Shown here piece by piece: positions 1 through 8,369 of a DNA stretch of 64,000 bases. The notes beneath the pieces are model-generated. The model did not search any database. It was not told the origin of the DNA and saw only the letters and a list, made by a program, of their open reading frames with translations. Each line of letters opens with the position of its first letter. Position 1 is the first letter of the stretch. A program made the position numbers and the translations under genes. The stretch comes from RDYZ01 sp964518905 (GTDB lineage Bacteria > Cyanobacteriota > Cyanobacteriia > Cyanobacteriales > Geitlerinemataceae), in the NCBI GenBank assembly GCA_964518905.1, contig CAZFJL010000020.1, positions 8,835-72,834 on the forward strand, written 5' to 3'.

Positions 1-633
1 ATCGATCTGAGCTTGGCTGATCGCTTTGATCAAATCGAGGCTCGGCTCGATGCAGCGATCGCGATTAATCCCAGCGCCAATCCCAGCCCTCAAACCGACG
101 AACTCCCGCTCAACTCCGATCTCGGCCTCGATTACACTCCCCTGGCGATCGCCCTCAGCCAAGCCGATTGGCGCACCGCCGACGCGATCACCCATACGCT
201 AATCCACGACGCGATCGCCCTCAACCGCCCGCAACAAACCGCTCAATCCCTCGCCTTTTTTCCCGCCAATCCGCCGCCCAATATCATCCTCAACGACATC
301 GCCCGTTTCCCCGCCGCCGACTTACAAACCCTGGCTTGGCTATGGGCGGCCTATAGCGACGGGCGCTTCGGCTGGATCGCCCAGATCAGCCAATGGACTG
401 ATGACTATGGCACATTTTGCGATCGCGTCGGTTGGCGCACCCCGCGCGGCTGGCTGTATTACGACGAATTGCAGTTTGAACCCGAAACCCTGGAATCGAT
501 CGCGATCGGGCATTTTCCCGTGTTGGGTTGGCGCAAGCGATCGTGTTATGGCCTTGGCGGAGAGACTGTCGCAGGGATCATGCTGGCTTGGTTCGATCGT
601 TGGCGGCAGATTTCGGAGCCTGACCCGATATAA
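1..633 (+). CDS. GUN4-domain protein, 5' end outside window
   Basis: The reading frame is open back to base 1, so the true start lies upstream and the protein is partial. From about residue 43 to 190 it resembles GUN4: a helical start (ALSQADWRTADAIT), the core DLQTLAWLWAAYSDGRFG, then GDRVGW-like FCDRVGWRTPRGWLYY and a terminal GHFPVLGW. GUN4 proteins bind protoporphyrin or Mg-protoporphyrin and stimulate Mg-chelatase; many cyanobacterial GUN4-domain proteins are sensors or regulators rather than the chelatase cofactor itself. This one is divergent, with an extra Pro-rich insert after the first helices, so I call the domain and not the bona fide gun4 gene. A short linker separates it from queF. 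Confidence 0.7.
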   Translation: MDLSLADRFDQIEARLDAAIAINPSANPSPQTDELPLNSDLGLDYTPLAIALSQADWRTADAITHTLIHDAIALNRPQQTAQSLAFFPANPPPNIILNDIARFPAADLQTLAWLWAAYSDGRFGWIAQISQWTDDYGTFCDRVGWRTPRGWLYYDELQFEPETLESIAIGHFPVLGWRKRSCYGLGGETVAGIMLAWFDRWRQISEPDPI

Positions 634-687
634 CGCGCAACAACTTGCGATAATTAAGCAATTGTTAATTTATGTTGCTCGCTCACC

Positions 688-1116
688 ATGACTCATAGCA
701 CGGTTCCCACGACTGACCCAGAATCCGAGACCACACCGCCGATGAAATATGGCGAACGCGCGATCGCCGAGGGTCAGCTCACCACATTTCCCAACCCGCG
801 CCCCGGTCGTCACTACAACGTCAACATCACGCTGCCGGAGTTCACCTGCAAATGTCCGTTCTCGGGCTATCCCGACTTTGCGACGATCAACATCGACTAC
901 GTTCCCGATGGTCGCGTGGTGGAACTCAAAGCGCTAAAGCTGTATATCAATAGCTACCGCGATATGTTCATTTCCCACGAAGAATCGGTGAATAAAATCC
1001 TTGATGATTTTGTTAATGCCTGCGATCCGCTGGAAATCACGATCGTCGGTGACTACCTACCACGCGGCAACGTTCACACCGTCGTGACTGTGACCCACAA
1101 GAAAGGCGAGAAATAA
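688..1116 (+). CDS. queF: NADPH-dependent 7-cyano-7-deazaguanine reductase
   Basis: QueF reduces preQ0 to preQ1 in queuosine biosynthesis for tRNA, in the cytoplasm. At 142 aa it is the short, unimodular (YkvM-type) form. The expected active-site elements are visible: the thioimide-forming cysteine C56 in KCPFSGYPDFA, the general acid D63, the substrate-binding ELKALKLY at 79-86, and the H96-E97 pair. The start at 688 leaves an 18-residue N-terminal extension before MKYGERAI; a start at M19 (742) is possible. It is followed by a hairpin and a dispersed repeat, so it probably ends its transcript. Confidence 0.95.
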   Translation: MTHSTVPTTDPESETTPPMKYGERAIAEGQLTTFPNPRPGRHYNVNITLPEFTCKCPFSGYPDFATINIDYVPDGRVVELKALKLYINSYRDMFISHEESVNKILDDFVNACDPLEITIVGDYLPRGNVHTVVTVTHKKGEK

Positions 1117-1155
1117 GCAAATAGGTGGCGACAAAATTAAACCGAAAAGCGAAAA

Positions 1156-1180
1156 CTCGGATTTCTCAAAGAAATCTGAG
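1156..1180 (+). terminator. Hairpin downstream of queF
   Basis: An 11-bp stem (CTCGGATTTCT paired with AGAAATCTGAG, one G-T pair) closes a 3-nt loop 40 bp after the queF stop. No T-run follows, so it may be a REP-like hairpin rather than an intrinsic terminator. Confidence 0.35.
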
Positions 1181-1185
1181 GTCTG

Positions 1186-1303
1186 ATACGAAATCCGGCT
1201 GTGTACAGACTTAGATCGCCGCTCTGAGCGAACACCGCACTTCGACTCCGCTCAGTGCTCATAGGCGTTCTTTATTTTTCTAATGCAGAACCGGATTTCG
1301 TAT
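1186..1303. repeat. Family B inverted-repeat element, copy 1
   Basis: A 118-bp element bounded by a perfect 13-bp inverted repeat (ATACGAAATCCGG and its complement at 1291-1303). The interior is shared with the copy at 39891-40004, including CTCTGAGCGAACACCGCAC and the CTCAGTGCTCATAG segment. It holds no coding frame. It looks like a non-autonomous palindromic element inserted between convergent genes. Confidence 0.75.
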
Positions 1304-1331
1304 GAGACAGTAGCGGATGGGCGAGGCGTGA

Positions 1332-1607
1332 CTAGCGGCGCTGCGGTTTTGGTCGTTCGTCGGTAATCTCTGGTGCTCGCCGATCGGCTTTGAGCGAATA
1401 GCCCTGGCGTTCCATTTTGTTGAGGAAATCGCGCGTGATTGGGACGGCGTGGGGATCGGCAAATGTTGCGTCATCGGCTGATCCCGGCTCTGTCGGAGTT
1501 GTAGACGGATCGCGATCGGTTGCAGAAGTTACAGGATTGATCGCAGTATCGGCGTCCTGCTGCGCGGCCTGTTTGCGTTGGCGCTTGAGTTTGGCTTGAC
1601 GACCCAT
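1332..1607 (-). CDS. Small conserved cyanobacterial protein of unknown function
   Basis: A 91-aa protein starting MGRQAKLKRQRKQAA, a basic lysine/arginine-rich start typical of a small uncharacterised cyanobacterial family, followed by a Thr/Pro/Asp-rich low-complexity linker and a C-terminal segment FLNKMERQGYSLKADRRAP. I chose the ATG at 1607 because an AGAGGAG ribosome binding site precedes it at suitable spacing; a longer frame exists but adds unlikely residues. It lies 95 bp downstream of the DUF2079 gene on the same strand and may be cotranscribed. Function unknown; the basic head suggests nucleic-acid or ribosome contact, which is inference only. Confidence 0.7.
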   Translation of the reverse strand: MGRQAKLKRQRKQAAQQDADTAINPVTSATDRDPSTTPTEPGSADDATFADPHAVPITRDFLNKMERQGYSLKADRRAPEITDERPKPQRR

Positions 1608-1702
1608 GATGATTTGGTCTCCTCTGCAAATGCGGTATCGTGCGATCGATTCAATTCGATTCAATTCAATTCAAATTTTACGTCTGGGGCGGGCGATTAA
1701 AA

Positions 1703-3445
1703 CTATCCCGGCGTTACGACTGGGGCGATCGCCTCGCGATACCCCATCCACGCCGACAGCACCGCCGGATCACTCGCAGTTTCCCGTTGCAGCAACACCG
1801 CGCCATCGTCAAAGGCGATCGCGCCATACTCCCCAGTTTCGAGCAGACGATCGACAAAGGGAACGATCGTCTGGAGGCGTTCGCGATCGACCTTAAACGC
1901 GGCGGAATAGGTGACGAGCTGGGCAAGATCGAGGGCGATGAACTGGGTGGGCTCGACGGTTCCGCGATCGGTGAGTAGCTGGTATTGCGGGAAGCGCAGG
2001 ATTTCGCGGCGGCTCGATAGGTGCGGAATGATGTACGTGGTGGCGGCGACGCTGGCCTCGTCGGGGACGCGATCGATCACGCTATGAACGGCGCGGGCGT
2101 GCTGCCATTGCTGGACAAGACCGACGTGAACGCGCGGCTCGAAGGAGTCGGGGATCAGAAAATACAGCGTGCGGTTGGGATTGGACGTCACGGTAAATAG
2201 CAGCGACAGCGTAACGCAGCCCACCCACAAGCGCCGTACTCCGCGCCGTTTGAACTGATCTTGATGGGATGACCACCAGAGAATCGCGCCATAGAATAAA
2301 CCGGGGACGATCGTCATCGCATAGCGAATATTAATCACCAAGACGGAATCCCCCTTGGCGATCAGCAGCTTGAACAACGGCACTCCGGCGATCGTCCAGG
2401 AGGCGATCGACGCGAAGGGGACGAACATTAATGGCAAGCCTTGACCGAGGAGATAGGCGATCGTCCGATCAAACGGCGTCAACAGTTCGCTAATCAAGCG
2501 AAACGGGTTGCTGAGAATACCCCAAATAATTTCGATCGTCGTCGCCTCATCTCCCGTCGCATACTGCCCGAAGCGCTCCATCATGAACCGCTCGGAAATG
2601 TCGGCGGAAAAGAACGGCATAAACACATTTGTCAGCACCAGCATGTAGCCAAACGCCAACACGCAGGTGGCAATCCCTTTGCCGGGATGACGACGACTGA
2701 CGATCAGATACGCCCCGATCCCGAACAGGCTGACGCCCGCATCTTCGCGCACCATAACGATCGCGATCGCCATCAGCCAATAGAGCCACCAGCGCCGCGT
2801 TTCCATCGCCCATAGCGCCACGAAGACAAACAGCGGCAACTGACAAATATCGTGAAAATTCCCCCAGGTGGGCCCCACGACCGCGTTTGCGCCGTAGTAG
2901 GTCGCGGCGATCGCACCCGCCAAGGGGCGATCGACATGGCGCAGCGCCAGCACGTAGAGCATCAGCCCGCCGAGGGTGATCAGCGTCAGATGCAGCACGC
3001 TGAGGGTCACCGGCGACGGAAACAGCGCGTAGATCGGTAGCCAGATCATCAGCGCGGGTGTGAAATGCTGACCGAGCCGGTGGTACATCACCTCCGGCCA
3101 TGCCCCTTGGTGGATCACGTTGGTCGAAAGCGCTGACGAGAGCGAACTTTGAAAAAAGCGTCCGTGGCTACTATTCCAGTACACCTGGTTAAAGATGCCC
3201 TGGTCGTAGGAGGCGTAAAAGCTGTAGTAGCGGTTGAGCAGCAGGGCGATCGAGATGCCGAAAAAGATTGCGGCGATCGTCACGATCCAGCGATGCTGAC
3301 GCAGGCGATCGGAGAGGAAGGCGATCGCGGGGATCGATCTCGAAGTCTCGGACAGGGAAGGGGCGATCACGTCTGATTCAGCCGCTAACGGAGACTGAGC
3401 GGAGTCTGCGGAGTCTGTCGAGCGGTTTTCGGGGGAATCTTTCAA
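1703..3445 (-). CDS. DUF2079 polytopic membrane protein
   Basis: A 580-aa predicted inner-membrane protein of the DUF2079 family. After a soluble Ser/Asp-rich N-terminus (about 50 residues) come roughly ten hydrophobic segments, starting with WIVTIAAIFFGISIALLL. Family-typical elements are YDQGIFNQVYWN near residue 75, the HFTPALMIWLPIYALFPSP stretch, and the C-terminal soluble part with ATTYIIPHLSSRREI. The family resembles GT-C type glycosyltransferase-like membrane proteins in layout, but no activity is established. The start is a TTG with no clear ribosome binding site; the true start could be slightly inside. No partner gene makes its role clearer. Confidence 0.85.
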   Translation of the reverse strand: MKDSPENRSTDSADSAQSPLAAESDVIAPSLSETSRSIPAIAFLSDRLRQHRWIVTIAAIFFGISIALLLNRYYSFYASYDQGIFNQVYWNSSHGRFFQSSLSSALSTNVIHQGAWPEVMYHRLGQHFTPALMIWLPIYALFPSPVTLSVLHLTLITLGGLMLYVLALRHVDRPLAGAIAATYYGANAVVGPTWGNFHDICQLPLFVFVALWAMETRRWWLYWLMAIAIVMVREDAGVSLFGIGAYLIVSRRHPGKGIATCVLAFGYMLVLTNVFMPFFSADISERFMMERFGQYATGDEATTIEIIWGILSNPFRLISELLTPFDRTIAYLLGQGLPLMFVPFASIASWTIAGVPLFKLLIAKGDSVLVINIRYAMTIVPGLFYGAILWWSSHQDQFKRRGVRRLWVGCVTLSLLFTVTSNPNRTLYFLIPDSFEPRVHVGLVQQWQHARAVHSVIDRVPDEASVAATTYIIPHLSSRREILRFPQYQLLTDRGTVEPTQFIALDLAQLVTYSAAFKVDRERLQTIVPFVDRLLETGEYGAIAFDDGAVLLQRETASDPAVLSAWMGYREAIAPVVTPG

Positions 3446-3884
3446 GGGAATGTCAAAGCAAGATCACGGCAACAATGTGGCAAAAGACCTAGAGAGCGGT
3501 CGTGCCAGAGCAATCTTAAGCCAAGATCGAACCCGAGACGATCGATTCAAATAAACCGAAAACTCAGTAAGATCTAGGACGCAGTTCCACGAGAACCTAA
3601 AGAAGGTCTTAAGATATAGGGGTGATGCGAAGTGTGTGGCAGTGTCAGATCGACAAATCTGGGTCGATTCTGCATTTTTTGGGGTGTCCCAGTTTCTAGC
3701 TTTTCGCCACACGCCTCAAACTTGTTTTTGAGTAATGTTAGACGGTTGAACCCTTTTGTTTTGCTGTAATTAATCGCTCGCTGTCATCAATTCGGATTAC
3801 TTAATATCTCCCCAAGGTTACCGTCGGCCAGGACTTCGCATTGTTTTTAACCCAAACTGACGTTGCTTTAGCAATGAGGCTCTC
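3446..3884. other. Intergenic region between divergent DUF2079 and sasA
   Basis: About 440 bp between divergently transcribed genes, AT-richer than its surroundings. It must hold both promoters. I see no RNA gene, no conserved box I can name and no small frame with a convincing ribosome binding site. Confidence 0.6.
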
Positions 3885-5147
3885 ATGTCAGATTTAGACC
3901 GACCGATAACAGCGCCACCCATCGCCGGAACACCGGGTCAGACCCAGGCGACTATTCAGCTTTTACTGTTTGTCGATCGGCGTCCGAGTTCCTGGGAGCA
4001 AATGCGCTACATTCGTCGCTATCTCGAAAATACGGACGAACAAAATTTTTCGCTTGAAGTCGTTGATGTCAGCAAACAGCCCTATTTGGCGGAACACTTT
4101 AAACTGATCGCCACGCCAACCTTGCTGAAGCTCTACCCGGAGCCGCGTCAGATGTTGGCGGGCAGTAACTTGGTGATTCAGCTCGAACGCTATTGGGGTC
4201 GATGGCAGAAGATGCTATCGGATGCGCCGCCGGAGAGCGAAATAACGCCCAGACCAGCGGAGAGCACACACTCACCGAGTCAAAAATACGATCGTAATGA
4301 ACGCGACTTAGAGTTAGAGCCGAGCAAGTCAATGGGTCAGTCCCTGGCTGTTTCCTCCAAGGTGTTCGAGCTATCCGATCGGGTGTTTGAGCTGGAAAAA
4401 GAGAAGGCGGATCTTGAGGATCGTCTCAATTTTAAAGACCGGCTAATCTCGATTCTGGCCCACGATCTGCGCAATCCGCTGACGGCCATTTCGATCGCGC
4501 TGGAAACGCTGGAAACGTTGCTGCATCAAAAGGCACTCGATGAGCGTCCGGAGATTTCGGCCAAACTGTTTCACCATGCTCGCACCCAGAGCCGTCAGAT
4601 CGATCGCATGATCACCGATATCCTCGAAACGTCCCATAGTGGCTGCGATCGCTTCCCGATTTATCCCCAGGATCTTGACCTGGAAGCACTGTGTCAGGAT
4701 GTATTAAATCAACAACAGGAACACCTACAGCGTAAACAGCACAAGGCTTGTACCGATATTCCTCAAGATATTCCCCATGCGTATGCAGACGGCGAACGCA
4801 TTCGACAGTTGATTAGTAATTTGATCGACAACGCGATCAAGTACACGCCGGAAAAAGGCACGATCAAGATTGCCATCCTGCATCGCACGTCGCAAAAACT
4901 TCAAATCAGTATTTCGGATACGGGGCCGGGGATTCCGAGCGAGGATCAAACCACGGTGTTTGAAGATCGGTTTCGGCTCGATCGGGATGAAAGTCAGGAT
5001 GGTTACGGCCTCGGACTGGCGCTCTGTCAGCGGATTGTGCGGGCGCATTATGGGCGTATTTGGGTGGATTCGCGTCCGGGCTGTGGCAGCACGTTTCACT
5101 TCACGTTGCCGGTCTATCGTCACTTTGCGGGCAACGAGCTGGGTTAA
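3885..5147 (+). CDS. sasA: Circadian clock output histidine kinase SasA
   Basis: SasA binds the KaiC clock complex and passes phosphate to RpaA, setting global day-night transcription. Residues about 22-110 form the KaiB-like thioredoxin-fold domain (LLLFVDRRPSSWEQMRYIRRYL, then IATPTLLKLYPEP). A variable linker with a coiled coil (VFELSDRVFELEKEKADLEDRL) leads to the dimerisation helix with phosphoacceptor H193 in LAHDLRNPLTAI. The ATPase domain shows the N box (NLIDNAIKYTP), DTGPGIP and GYGLGLALCQRIV. All catalytic motifs look intact. At 420 aa it is a little longer than usual because of the linker. The kai genes are not in this window. Confidence 0.95.
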   Translation: MSDLDRPITAPPIAGTPGQTQATIQLLLFVDRRPSSWEQMRYIRRYLENTDEQNFSLEVVDVSKQPYLAEHFKLIATPTLLKLYPEPRQMLAGSNLVIQLERYWGRWQKMLSDAPPESEITPRPAESTHSPSQKYDRNERDLELEPSKSMGQSLAVSSKVFELSDRVFELEKEKADLEDRLNFKDRLISILAHDLRNPLTAISIALETLETLLHQKALDERPEISAKLFHHARTQSRQIDRMITDILETSHSGCDRFPIYPQDLDLEALCQDVLNQQQEHLQRKQHKACTDIPQDIPHAYADGERIRQLISNLIDNAIKYTPEKGTIKIAILHRTSQKLQISISDTGPGIPSEDQTTVFEDRFRLDRDESQDGYGLGLALCQRIVRAHYGRIWVDSRPGCGSTFHFTLPVYRHFAGNELG

Positions 5148-5210
5148 TCCGAAAACGTTTGCATTGATTCGTGGGTAATGGCGCGACCCATCACGATCAA
5201 TGAAGTACCC

Positions 5211-5280
5211 GTAGGGTGGGCACTGCCCACCACGATTAACCCACGAATACATATCCGTTATGGTGGGCAATGCCCCATAG
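5211..5280. repeat. Family A hairpin repeat, copy 1
   Basis: It begins GTAGGGTGGGCACTGCCCAC and closes with TGGTGGGCAATGCCCC, so each end can fold on itself and the two ends can pair. The same module occurs at 16745, 19524 and 34776. This copy has lost the final CACCCTAC. Noncoding. Confidence 0.75.
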
Positions 5281-5294
5281 CAAAAAACGATTTG

Positions 5295-5373
5295 GTTAGG
5301 ACTTCTCAAAAAAAGCTGAGAGCACTGAGCGGAGTCGAAGTGCGGTTTTCAGCTTGGACGAGAGTGTCCTAAC
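5295..5373. repeat. Family C palindromic element, copy 1
   Basis: 79 bp bounded by GTTAGGAC and GTCCTAAC, with a nested pair AAGCTGA / TCAGCTT and a central GCACTGAGCGGAGTCGAAG. An inverted-orientation relative lies at 13466-13540. The centre also matches the centre of the family B elements. It lies between the convergent ends of sasA and the amt operon. Confidence 0.7.
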
Positions 5374-5402
5374 ACAATCGAATTCCGCTATACCAACTGA
5401 GC

Positions 5403-7025
5403 TTAAACGGAGGCTTCGGGATCGAGGTTGGATTGGGTGAGCTGTTGCGTCAGGCGCATCAGTTCGCGATCGCGTTGCTGGAGAGCGTCGGCCATCTGGC
5501 TGATGGTGCGAGCCAATGCGCCGATTTCGTCAGCCCGATCGATCACATCCTCCAGCCCGAGGTTTTTCGCATCGAAGGTATCGTGCTCGATCGCCGCCGC
5601 GATCGCCACCGTGACATAGTAAATTTCGGCCAAATCCTCGACGCTTTTATGATGTCGAGATTCAAAGGCGTCCATCACTTGGTTATACCGCGCGGCGATG
5701 TGACCCATCTCGGTAAACGGCTCAACCGGAACCCGCAAGCTCAGATCGTGGGTTTCCGCCTGTCGATCCATCACCTGAAATAAATCATAGGTTTCGGTTT
5801 TGGCGTTGTGTTCCGAGAGGTTTAAGCCCAGCTCTTCATCTTCGATCGAAATCCGCAGCGGCAAGAACCGATCGAGCGATCGCAACACCAACCAACTGAT
5901 CCCCAACGCCCAGACCAGCGCCGTCGCAATTCCCAAGCACTGCACCCCAATTTGTACCAGACGACTTAAGCCCGTATCCAGGCGAGCCAGATCGCCAAAT
6001 AACCCCACGCAGAGCGTCCCCCACGCGCCTGCGCCACCGTGTACCGCTACGGCATCAACCGCGTCATCGATGCGCCGATAGATGAGCTGTCGCGCCACCA
6101 GTGTGGCGATCGCTGCGCCGGTTCCGCCGATGATGACGGCCAGTAGCGCGTTGACGGCGTGGGCGCTGGCTGTAATCGCCACCAGTCCCGCGAGTGCGCC
6201 ATTGATCAGCGGTTCGGCTTCGACCCGGCGATCGGCGATCGCGCCCAGTCCCGCGCCGACCAGTAAACCGGCCACCCCGCCCAGCATTGTATTCAGCAAA
6301 ATTCCCGGCACGGTTTCATCAAGCGTAAAGTTACTGCCGCCGTTAAAACCAATCCAGCCAAACCACAGCAGCATCGCCCCGAGAACCGAGAAGGGCATGT
6401 TCGATCCCTGGATTTTTTCGACCCGTCCCGATCCCGCCACGCCCGTCGCGCCGGGAAACCGTCCGCGTCGTGCGCCGATCGTGATCACCGCCGCTAGCCC
6501 GACCCAGGCGCCGATGCTATGCACCACCGTCGAACCGGCGAAGTCTACAAAACCGAGCTGTTCGAGCCAGCCTTGGGTCTGGGTTGCGGATTCTAGGGTG
6601 CGGTGAATCGAGCCGTTCCAGGCCCAGTGGCCGAACACGGGGTAAATCAGGCCAGAGACCAAAGCCGCGATCGCCAGGTAGGCACTGAAGCGCATCCGCT
6701 CGGCGACGACGCCCGAGACGATCGTCGTAGACGTGCCGCAGAACATCGCTTGATAAAGGAAAAACACCGCCAGATCCGGCGCGTCAAGGCTCGGAAATAT
6801 CGCCCCCTGTCCCCACCAGCCCCAGCGCGACACGCCAAACATCACCGCAAACCCAAACGCCCAAAACAGCGCCACCGACAGACCAAAATCCGCCAGGTTT
6901 TTAATCGCGACATTGATGCTGTTTTTTGATCGCGTCATGCCCGATTCCAGGCACATAAAACCGGCCTGCATCAGGAATACCAGGCCGGAACAGATCAGCA
7001 TCCAAAGCAAGTCGATCGCAGTCAT
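5403..7025 (-). CDS. amt: Amt-family ammonium transporter with C-terminal HAMP-like signalling tail
   Basis: Residues 1-385 are an Amt/Mep/Rh channel in the cytoplasmic membrane, about 11 hydrophobic segments. The pore twin histidines H169 (DFAGSTVVH, with D161 of the binding site) and H329 (VAVHGGAGAWGT) are present. Residues about 386-540 are unusual: a linker with SLRVPVEPFTEMGHIAARYNQ, a helical pair around VEDLAEIYYVTVAIA, then a HAMP-like segment DRADEIGALARTISQMADAL and a coiled coil. In other cyanobacteria such linkers precede cyclase, GGDEF or kinase domains; here the protein ends after the coiled coil. Its ATG overlaps the stop of the upstream channel gene by 4 bp (ATGA). I infer a transceptor that signals ammonium flux through a partner in trans. 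Confidence 0.9.
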   Translation of the reverse strand: MTAIDLLWMLICSGLVFLMQAGFMCLESGMTRSKNSINVAIKNLADFGLSVALFWAFGFAVMFGVSRWGWWGQGAIFPSLDAPDLAVFFLYQAMFCGTSTTIVSGVVAERMRFSAYLAIAALVSGLIYPVFGHWAWNGSIHRTLESATQTQGWLEQLGFVDFAGSTVVHSIGAWVGLAAVITIGARRGRFPGATGVAGSGRVEKIQGSNMPFSVLGAMLLWFGWIGFNGGSNFTLDETVPGILLNTMLGGVAGLLVGAGLGAIADRRVEAEPLINGALAGLVAITASAHAVNALLAVIIGGTGAAIATLVARQLIYRRIDDAVDAVAVHGGAGAWGTLCVGLFGDLARLDTGLSRLVQIGVQCLGIATALVWALGISWLVLRSLDRFLPLRISIEDEELGLNLSEHNAKTETYDLFQVMDRQAETHDLSLRVPVEPFTEMGHIAARYNQVMDAFESRHHKSVEDLAEIYYVTVAIAAAIEHDTFDAKNLGLEDVIDRADEIGALARTISQMADALQQRDRELMRLTQQLTQSNLDPEASV

Positions 7026-8092
7026 GACGAAGGCGGGAGCGAGTCCCGGCGAACCTTGAGTTGTTTGCGTTGAAATTCGTAGCGATCGGCAAATTGGGGA
7101 ATCGCGTCGCGGTGGCCGATGACGACCAGGGCGTCGCCGGTCTGCAAAATCTGCGATGGGTGTGGTCGAAAAATTGTGCTGCCATCGGCGCGACGAATGG
7201 CGATCGCGATGAACGCCCCTTTGCCGCGTACCTCCATTTCCATCACCGTCCGCCCCAGAGCCAGCGATCCCCGCTGTACCGTCAGCTCGTCCATTTGCAC
7301 CTCAATATCCGCGAGCAATTCATTGAGATAACTGCGTTCTTCGGGGTGATTCAGAAAGTCGCGCCGATTGGTTTCGGTCATCAGGTTGGCCATCTGAGTC
7401 GCGCCCACCGTCAGGGGCAGGATGACGTGATCGGCTCCCGCGAGGCGCAATTTACGCTCCGTTTCCAGGACTTCGCTGCGAGACAGGATCGTCATCCGGG
7501 GGTTGAGTTCGCGGGCGGTAAGGGTGGTGAACACATTCATCGCATCGTCCGATAAGACGGTTGCCAAGGTTTTCGCTTCGAGGATACCGACGGCGTATAG
7601 GCAGTCTTCGCGCGTGGCATCACCGCTGTGGATCAGGTAGCCCAGACTTTCGGCGAGGGCGATGCGTTCCGGATCGTGATCAATGATCACAAACGGGAGC
7701 GCCGCCGCCTCAAGCTGATGGGCGATCGCCTCTCCCATCCGCCCAAAGCCACAGATAATCGCGTGGTTTCGCAGGCTGGCGATCGTGCGTTGACGGTTTT
7801 GCATACTCAAAGCGCGATGAATTTCCCCTTCCGTAACCATTTGAATAAATCCGCCCACGATGTACACCGCTGAGGTCGTCCCCGCGACAATCACCAGCAT
7901 GGTAAATATCTTCTGGAAGGGCGTTTCCAGCGGTTTCACTTCGCCATAACCAACCCCAAAAATTGTGATCACGACCATATAGACCGATTCGAGCACCGTC
8001 CAGCCAAAGCCGATGTAGCCCAAAATGGCGATCGCGATCGTGGTGACGAAAAAGGCGACCCCGGTGCGAATGCGTTGGTAGGATTCGGGCAT
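7022..8092 (-). CDS. Two-TM K+-channel-like protein with RCK (TrkA-N/TrkA-C) domains
   Basis: Layout as in MthK-type channels: TM1 about residues 12-31, a pore loop and filter GVGYGE at 46-51, TM2 about 60-85, a Rossmann RCK_N domain opening HAIICGFGRMGEA (111-122) and a C-terminal TrkA-C domain ending near QTGDALVVIGHRD. The RCK domains normally bind NAD(H), Ca2+ or nucleotides and gate the pore. The GYG filter is kept, but the residue that is usually Thr in TVGYG is Gly, and the usual Asp after it is Glu. It is the first gene of an operon with amt, suggesting linked handling of K+ and NH4+, ions of similar size. A 30-bp palindrome lies upstream. Confidence 0.88.
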   Translation of the reverse strand: MPESYQRIRTGVAFFVTTIAIAILGYIGFGWTVLESVYMVVITIFGVGYGEVKPLETPFQKIFTMLVIVAGTTSAVYIVGGFIQMVTEGEIHRALSMQNRQRTIASLRNHAIICGFGRMGEAIAHQLEAAALPFVIIDHDPERIALAESLGYLIHSGDATREDCLYAVGILEAKTLATVLSDDAMNVFTTLTARELNPRMTILSRSEVLETERKLRLAGADHVILPLTVGATQMANLMTETNRRDFLNHPEERSYLNELLADIEVQMDELTVQRGSLALGRTVMEMEVRGKGAFIAIAIRRADGSTIFRPHPSQILQTGDALVVIGHRDAIPQFADRYEFQRKQLKVRRDSLPPSS

Positions 8093-8190
8093 CGAAGGGG
8101 ATGGGGAGATGGGGAGATTTGTATTGATCGAATCGAGGCAAATCGACTGGATCGGCGTGGATTAATCGGTGTGGTTGATGCTACCTGGAT

Positions 8191-8220
8191 CGATCAATGT
8201 GGATCGATCCACATTGATCG
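8191..8220. promoter_or_regulatory. Perfect 30-bp palindrome upstream of the channel-amt operon
   Basis: CGATCAATGTGGATC is followed directly by its exact reverse complement, with no spacer. It lies 99 bp upstream of the channel start codon. It could be the operator of a dimeric regulator or a cruciform-forming repeat. Nearby sequence repeats GATCGAT-type words, so slippage from HIP1-like sequence is also possible. Confidence 0.45.
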
Positions 8221-8369
8221 TCGCCCTCATCTTTACCCTAAATATGGGATCAATAATTGTGGGCTAGGCGACGGTTTGATCGGTTGAGGGGTTGGTTGAG
8301 CGTAATGTTCGGGGTTGATCCCAGATTTTGCGCTTTCGTTTTAGGCTTATTTTTATAGCAAGGAACGAT

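Noticed and set aside
3464..3712. 82-codon frame between DUF2079 and sasA
   Set aside because: No ribosome binding site, no domain, and it would occupy the divergent promoter region.
5178..5372. 64-codon frame over the repeats after sasA
   Set aside because: Made of family A and C repeat sequence; not a gene.
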